Assembly (NCBI GenBank): GCA_016287975.1
Contig: JAEEXV010000329.1
Location: 1 to 48,672, forward strand
DNA: 48,672 nucleotides
Direction: 5' to 3'
Source: Lentisphaeria bacterium
GTDB taxonomy: Bacteria > Verrucomicrobiota > Lentisphaeria > Oligosphaerales > Oligosphaeraceae
The first letter of the stretch is position 1. The number at the start of each line of letters is the position of its first letter. This document shows positions 46,289-48,672 of the stretch, piece by piece. The notes below the pieces were generated by a model. The model did no database searches and was not told where the DNA came from. It saw only the letters and a list, made by a program, of their open reading frames with translations. Position numbers and translations under genes: made by a program.

Positions 46289-46927
46289 CTACAGCGTCCC
46301 GAAAAGGCGGTCGCCCGCATCGCCTAGCCCAGGCAGGATATAGAAGCGGTCGTTGAGTTTTTCGTCAAGGGCGCCCAGATAGATGTCGACATCGGGATGC
46401 GCGTTGGAGACGGCCTCCACGCCGAAAGGGGCACCGATGACGTTGACGAGCTTGATGCGCTTGACGCCGCGCTGCTTGAGGAACGAAAGCGCGGTGCAGG
46501 CGCTGCCGCCAGTGGCGAGCATCGGGTCGAGCACGATGGCGACGCGCTCGGCGACGTCGGGCGGGAACTTGCAGTAGTACTCGACGGGAAGCGTCGTCTT
46601 GGGGTCGCGGTAGAGGCCGATGTGCCCGACGCGGGAGGCGGGGAGAAGCGTGAGCATCGCGTCGACCATGCCGAGCCCCGCCCGTAGAATGGGGACCAGG
46701 CAGACGTTCTTGGCGAGAAAATGCCCTGTGGCGGGCATCATCGGGGTGGTGATGGGAGCGTCCATCAATTCGAGGTCGCGGGTGGCCTCGTAGCCGATGA
46801 GCACGGTGATCTCGGTGAGGAGGGCGCGGAAGTCCCTCGGGTTGGTCTCCTGCTTGCGGAGCATGGAGATCTTGTGGAGGATCAGCGGATGGTCCATCAA
46901 ATGGAGGCGGGGATTGGCGTCCGACAT
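46289..46927 (-). CDS. upp: Uracil phosphoribosyltransferase
   Basis: Upp makes UMP from uracil and PRPP. The 212-residue product has the family N terminus DHPLILHKISMLRKQETNP, CLVPILRAGLGMVD near 80, the PRPP site VLDPMLATGGSA near 131, and the uracil-contacting GLGDAGDRLFGTL at the C terminus. It follows uraA on the same strand by 21 bases, with GGGAG upstream, so uptake and salvage are co-expressed. Confidence 0.96.
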   Translation of the reverse strand: MSDANPRLHLMDHPLILHKISMLRKQETNPRDFRALLTEITVLIGYEATRDLELMDAPITTPMMPATGHFLAKNVCLVPILRAGLGMVDAMLTLLPASRVGHIGLYRDPKTTLPVEYYCKFPPDVAERVAIVLDPMLATGGSACTALSFLKQRGVKRIKLVNVIGAPFGVEAVSNAHPDVDIYLGALDEKLNDRFYILPGLGDAGDRLFGTL

Positions 46928-46948
46928 GGAAATGGCTCCCGAAAAAAG

Positions 46949-48253
46949 TTAGGATTGCTTGGCAGAGACGGGCTGGGGCTGGTTCTTGGGGAGGATGAGG
47001 TTCAGGATGACGCCGACCAGCATGGAGATGAAGAGCGGCGAGAGGATGAAGGTGTATTTGCCGAAGGCGAGCGGGATGCCCCCCTGGGGCAGGCTGCCCA
47101 GCCCAAGGCCGACGCAGAGGACGGCCGCCATGATGGAGAGGTTGCGCGAACTGGTCATGTCGAGGCCCGCGTCGACGACGGTCCGAATGCCGATGGCGGC
47201 GATCATGCCGAAAAGCACCAGTTCGACGCCGCCTTTGACGGGGGCGGGAATGGTCTGCAAGAGGGCGCCGAATTTCCCGCAGAGGCCGAGGACGATGGCG
47301 AAGACGGCCGCCAGGCGAAGGACGGCGGGGTTGTAGTTCTTGGTGGTCGCCAGCACCCCGGTGTTCTCCGAGTAGGTGGTGTTGGCGGGGCCGCCCAGGC
47401 AGCCTGCGACGACGGTCGCAAGGCCGTCGCCCAGCAGCGTGCGGTGCACGCCAGGATTCTGGAAGAAGTCCTGCCCGACCACCGCGCCGTTGGTGGTGAT
47501 GTCGCCCAAGTGCTCCATGAAGGTGACCAGCGAGATGGGCGCGAGCAGGAGGATCGCGCCGAGATCCCAGCGCGGCAGGGTGCAGAAGCCGTTGCGGAAT
47601 GGGATGTTGACCCACGGGGCCTGCTTGACGGGGGTGAAGTCCAGGTGGAACTGCCCGCATTTCCACAGCACGACGCAGCAGAGATAGCCGACGAGAATGC
47701 CGGTGAGCACGGGCAGGAGCTGGTAGAAGCCGCGGCGGCGGTTCATCCCGAAGACCACCACCAGGAAGGTGATGATCGCGACAAGGGCGTTGATGCAGGC
47801 CTCCTTGCCGAACCCCTGCACCCCTGAGTTGAATCCGAAGGAGTCCTTGATGCCGACGCCCGCCAGGCTCAGGCCGATGATGACGATGACGGGCCCCGTG
47901 ACGATGACTGGAAAGGCGGCCTTGATGCGGTCGGCGCCCGCGCAGTAGGCGATGACGGCGAGGACGAGGTACACCGCCCCCGCGCCGATGATGCCGCACT
48001 GCGCCGACGGGATGTTCGCGGGATCGCCGCCGACGATGGTGCACAGCCCCGCGATGAACGCAAAGGAGGATCCCAGGAAAACGGGGACGATGCCCTTGGT
48101 GCAGAGATGGAAGACCAATGTGCCCAGCCCCGCCGTAAACAGGGCGACGGCGGGGGAAAGGCCAGTGATGAGCGGCACCAGCACCGTGGAGCCGAACATG
48201 GCGAGAAGATGCTGAACACTCAGCGCATATTCACGGGAACCGATCTTGGACAT
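46949..48253 (-). CDS. uraA: Uracil/xanthine permease (UraA, NCS2 family)
   Basis: The 434-residue product is a 12-14 helix NCS2 transporter that brings uracil across the inner membrane. Signatures include the N-terminal YALSVQHLLAMFGSTVLVPLITG, LGSSFAFI, the Glu-containing FMEHLGDI, and GGPANTTYSENTGVLATTK near 285. The start at 48253 is preceded by AGGAG and lies next to the conserved start of the family; an open frame continues upstream into the 48254-48394 leader without support. Confidence 0.94.
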   Translation of the reverse strand: MSKIGSREYALSVQHLLAMFGSTVLVPLITGLSPAVALFTAGLGTLVFHLCTKGIVPVFLGSSFAFIAGLCTIVGGDPANIPSAQCGIIGAGAVYLVLAVIAYCAGADRIKAAFPVIVTGPVIVIIGLSLAGVGIKDSFGFNSGVQGFGKEACINALVAIITFLVVVFGMNRRRGFYQLLPVLTGILVGYLCCVVLWKCGQFHLDFTPVKQAPWVNIPFRNGFCTLPRWDLGAILLLAPISLVTFMEHLGDITTNGAVVGQDFFQNPGVHRTLLGDGLATVVAGCLGGPANTTYSENTGVLATTKNYNPAVLRLAAVFAIVLGLCGKFGALLQTIPAPVKGGVELVLFGMIAAIGIRTVVDAGLDMTSSRNLSIMAAVLCVGLGLGSLPQGGIPLAFGKYTFILSPLFISMLVGVILNLILPKNQPQPVSAKQS

Positions 48254-48368
48254 GGGAAATCTCCTGAAAAAAGCCCCGGCACAAAACTGACATAACGTAA
48301 TCCGCAAATGAAAATGCGCAACCCACAACGGCACTTTTCCTGACGCCAGGCGGATACTCGCGATCGCC

Positions 48369-48672
48369 GCAGATGCGCCGCCCCCGTATCCCATGGGGCT
48401 TCTGGCTCTCCCAGCCCCCGCATTTACCCGCCGTGTGCCGGCGGGCTTGCCCGCCGGAATGCCCCCCGCAGATGCGCCGCCCCTGCTTTCCCAGCCCCCC
48501 GCATTTACCCAGCGTGTGCCGGCGGGCTTGCCCGCCGGAATGGCCCCCGCAGATGCGCCGCCCCTGCTTTCCCAGCCCCCCGCATTTACCCGGCGTGTGC
48601 CGGCGGGCTTGCCCGCCGGAATGCCCCCGCAGATGCGCCGCCCCTGCTTTCCCAGCCCCCCGCATTTACCCA
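48369..48672. repeat. 81-bp direct repeat with internal palindrome, continuing past the window end
   Basis: Three near-identical 81-base units plus a diverged leading copy run to the window end. Each holds the palindrome CCGGCGGGC-TT-GCCCGCCGG (first at 48438-48457) and the word GCAGATGCGCCGCCCC. On the reverse strand the palindrome is followed by CACACG. The array begins about 115 bases upstream of uraA. The period is a multiple of three, so it gives a spurious repetitive open frame. Confidence 0.92.

Noticed and set aside
48254..48368. Purine or uracil riboswitch before uraA
   Set aside because: The leader has no recognisable consensus or convincing alternative stem; only a T-run before the ribosome site was seen.
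48231..48665. A 144-residue reverse frame with a 27-residue repeat
   Set aside because: It simply translates the 81-bp DNA repeat and extends upstream of the real uraA start. No homology or start signal supports it.

Overview
The window is a GC-rich bacterial chromosome segment, most likely from the phylum Lentisphaerota (Lentisphaeria/Victivallales-like) in the PVC superphylum. The clues are a prepilin-type protein with an [16 protein letters not shown] start and a C-terminal H-X9-DG motif, a LamG-LamG-DUF4091 surface enzyme, a 51-residue small basic protein of the type known from Verrucomicrobia and Chlamydiae, and an extra-long GreA with a large N-terminal extension as in Chlamydiae. Taxonomy is inferred from these features, not searched.

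Layout. 1-7.3 kb: glycan-related genes (LamG/DUF4091 enzyme, H-X9-DG prepilin, BNR sialidase-like protein, divergent AraC regulator and SGNH/GDSL esterase). 7.4-14.2 kb: nucleotide/histidine cluster purC-purB-guaA-hisH-hisF-purA on one strand. 14.2-16.6 kb: Ser/Thr kinase with a membrane segment and an ankyrin-like tail, reverse strand. 16.8-22.6 kb: a structured leader or small RNA ending in a terminator, a small lipoprotein, long GreA, a heptose-1-phosphate adenylyltransferase fused to a nitroreductase, and a TMTC-like membrane protein. 22.6-26.1 kb: small basic protein, NifU, NifS, PrmA. 26.1-34.3 kb: ribokinase-like kinase, GH36 alpha-galactosidase, nagB-nagA, and a sugar nucleotidyltransferase/GHMP-kinase fusion. 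34.4-36.0 kb: LTA-synthase-like phosphoglycerol transferase and tRNA-His(GTG). 36.2-46.1 kb: six genes that look like three secretion chaperone/effector pairs. 46.3-48.3 kb: uraA-upp uracil salvage. The window ends in an 81-bp direct repeat.

The most interesting part is 36.2-46.1 kb. Two small acidic proteins resemble CesT-type type III secretion chaperones, and a third acidic protein sits in the same position. Each is next to a large protein without a signal peptide. One of these combines a DUF3626-like domain with a C-terminal HD-type phosphodiesterase-like domain, a combination reminiscent of (but not shown to be) Legionella SidE effectors. Another carries a PI3/PI4-kinase-like core. No secretion apparatus is in the window.

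Intergenic DNA is unusual. Nine-base tandem arrays lie just upstream of several genes, in two cases running up to the start codon where a Shine-Dalgarno site should be. A family of small palindromes with a CACAG-ACG-like tail is scattered through intergenic DNA. Coding DNA seems to avoid CCGG at codon junctions although the intergenic repeats are rich in it. Recognisable promoters share a TTGnnn-16-TATAnT-like form.

Functionally, the sialidase, esterase, GH36, NagA/NagB and sugar-1-kinase/pyrophosphorylase fusion suggest foraging on amino-sugar and galactose-containing glycans. The rest is core metabolism plus the putative effector island.
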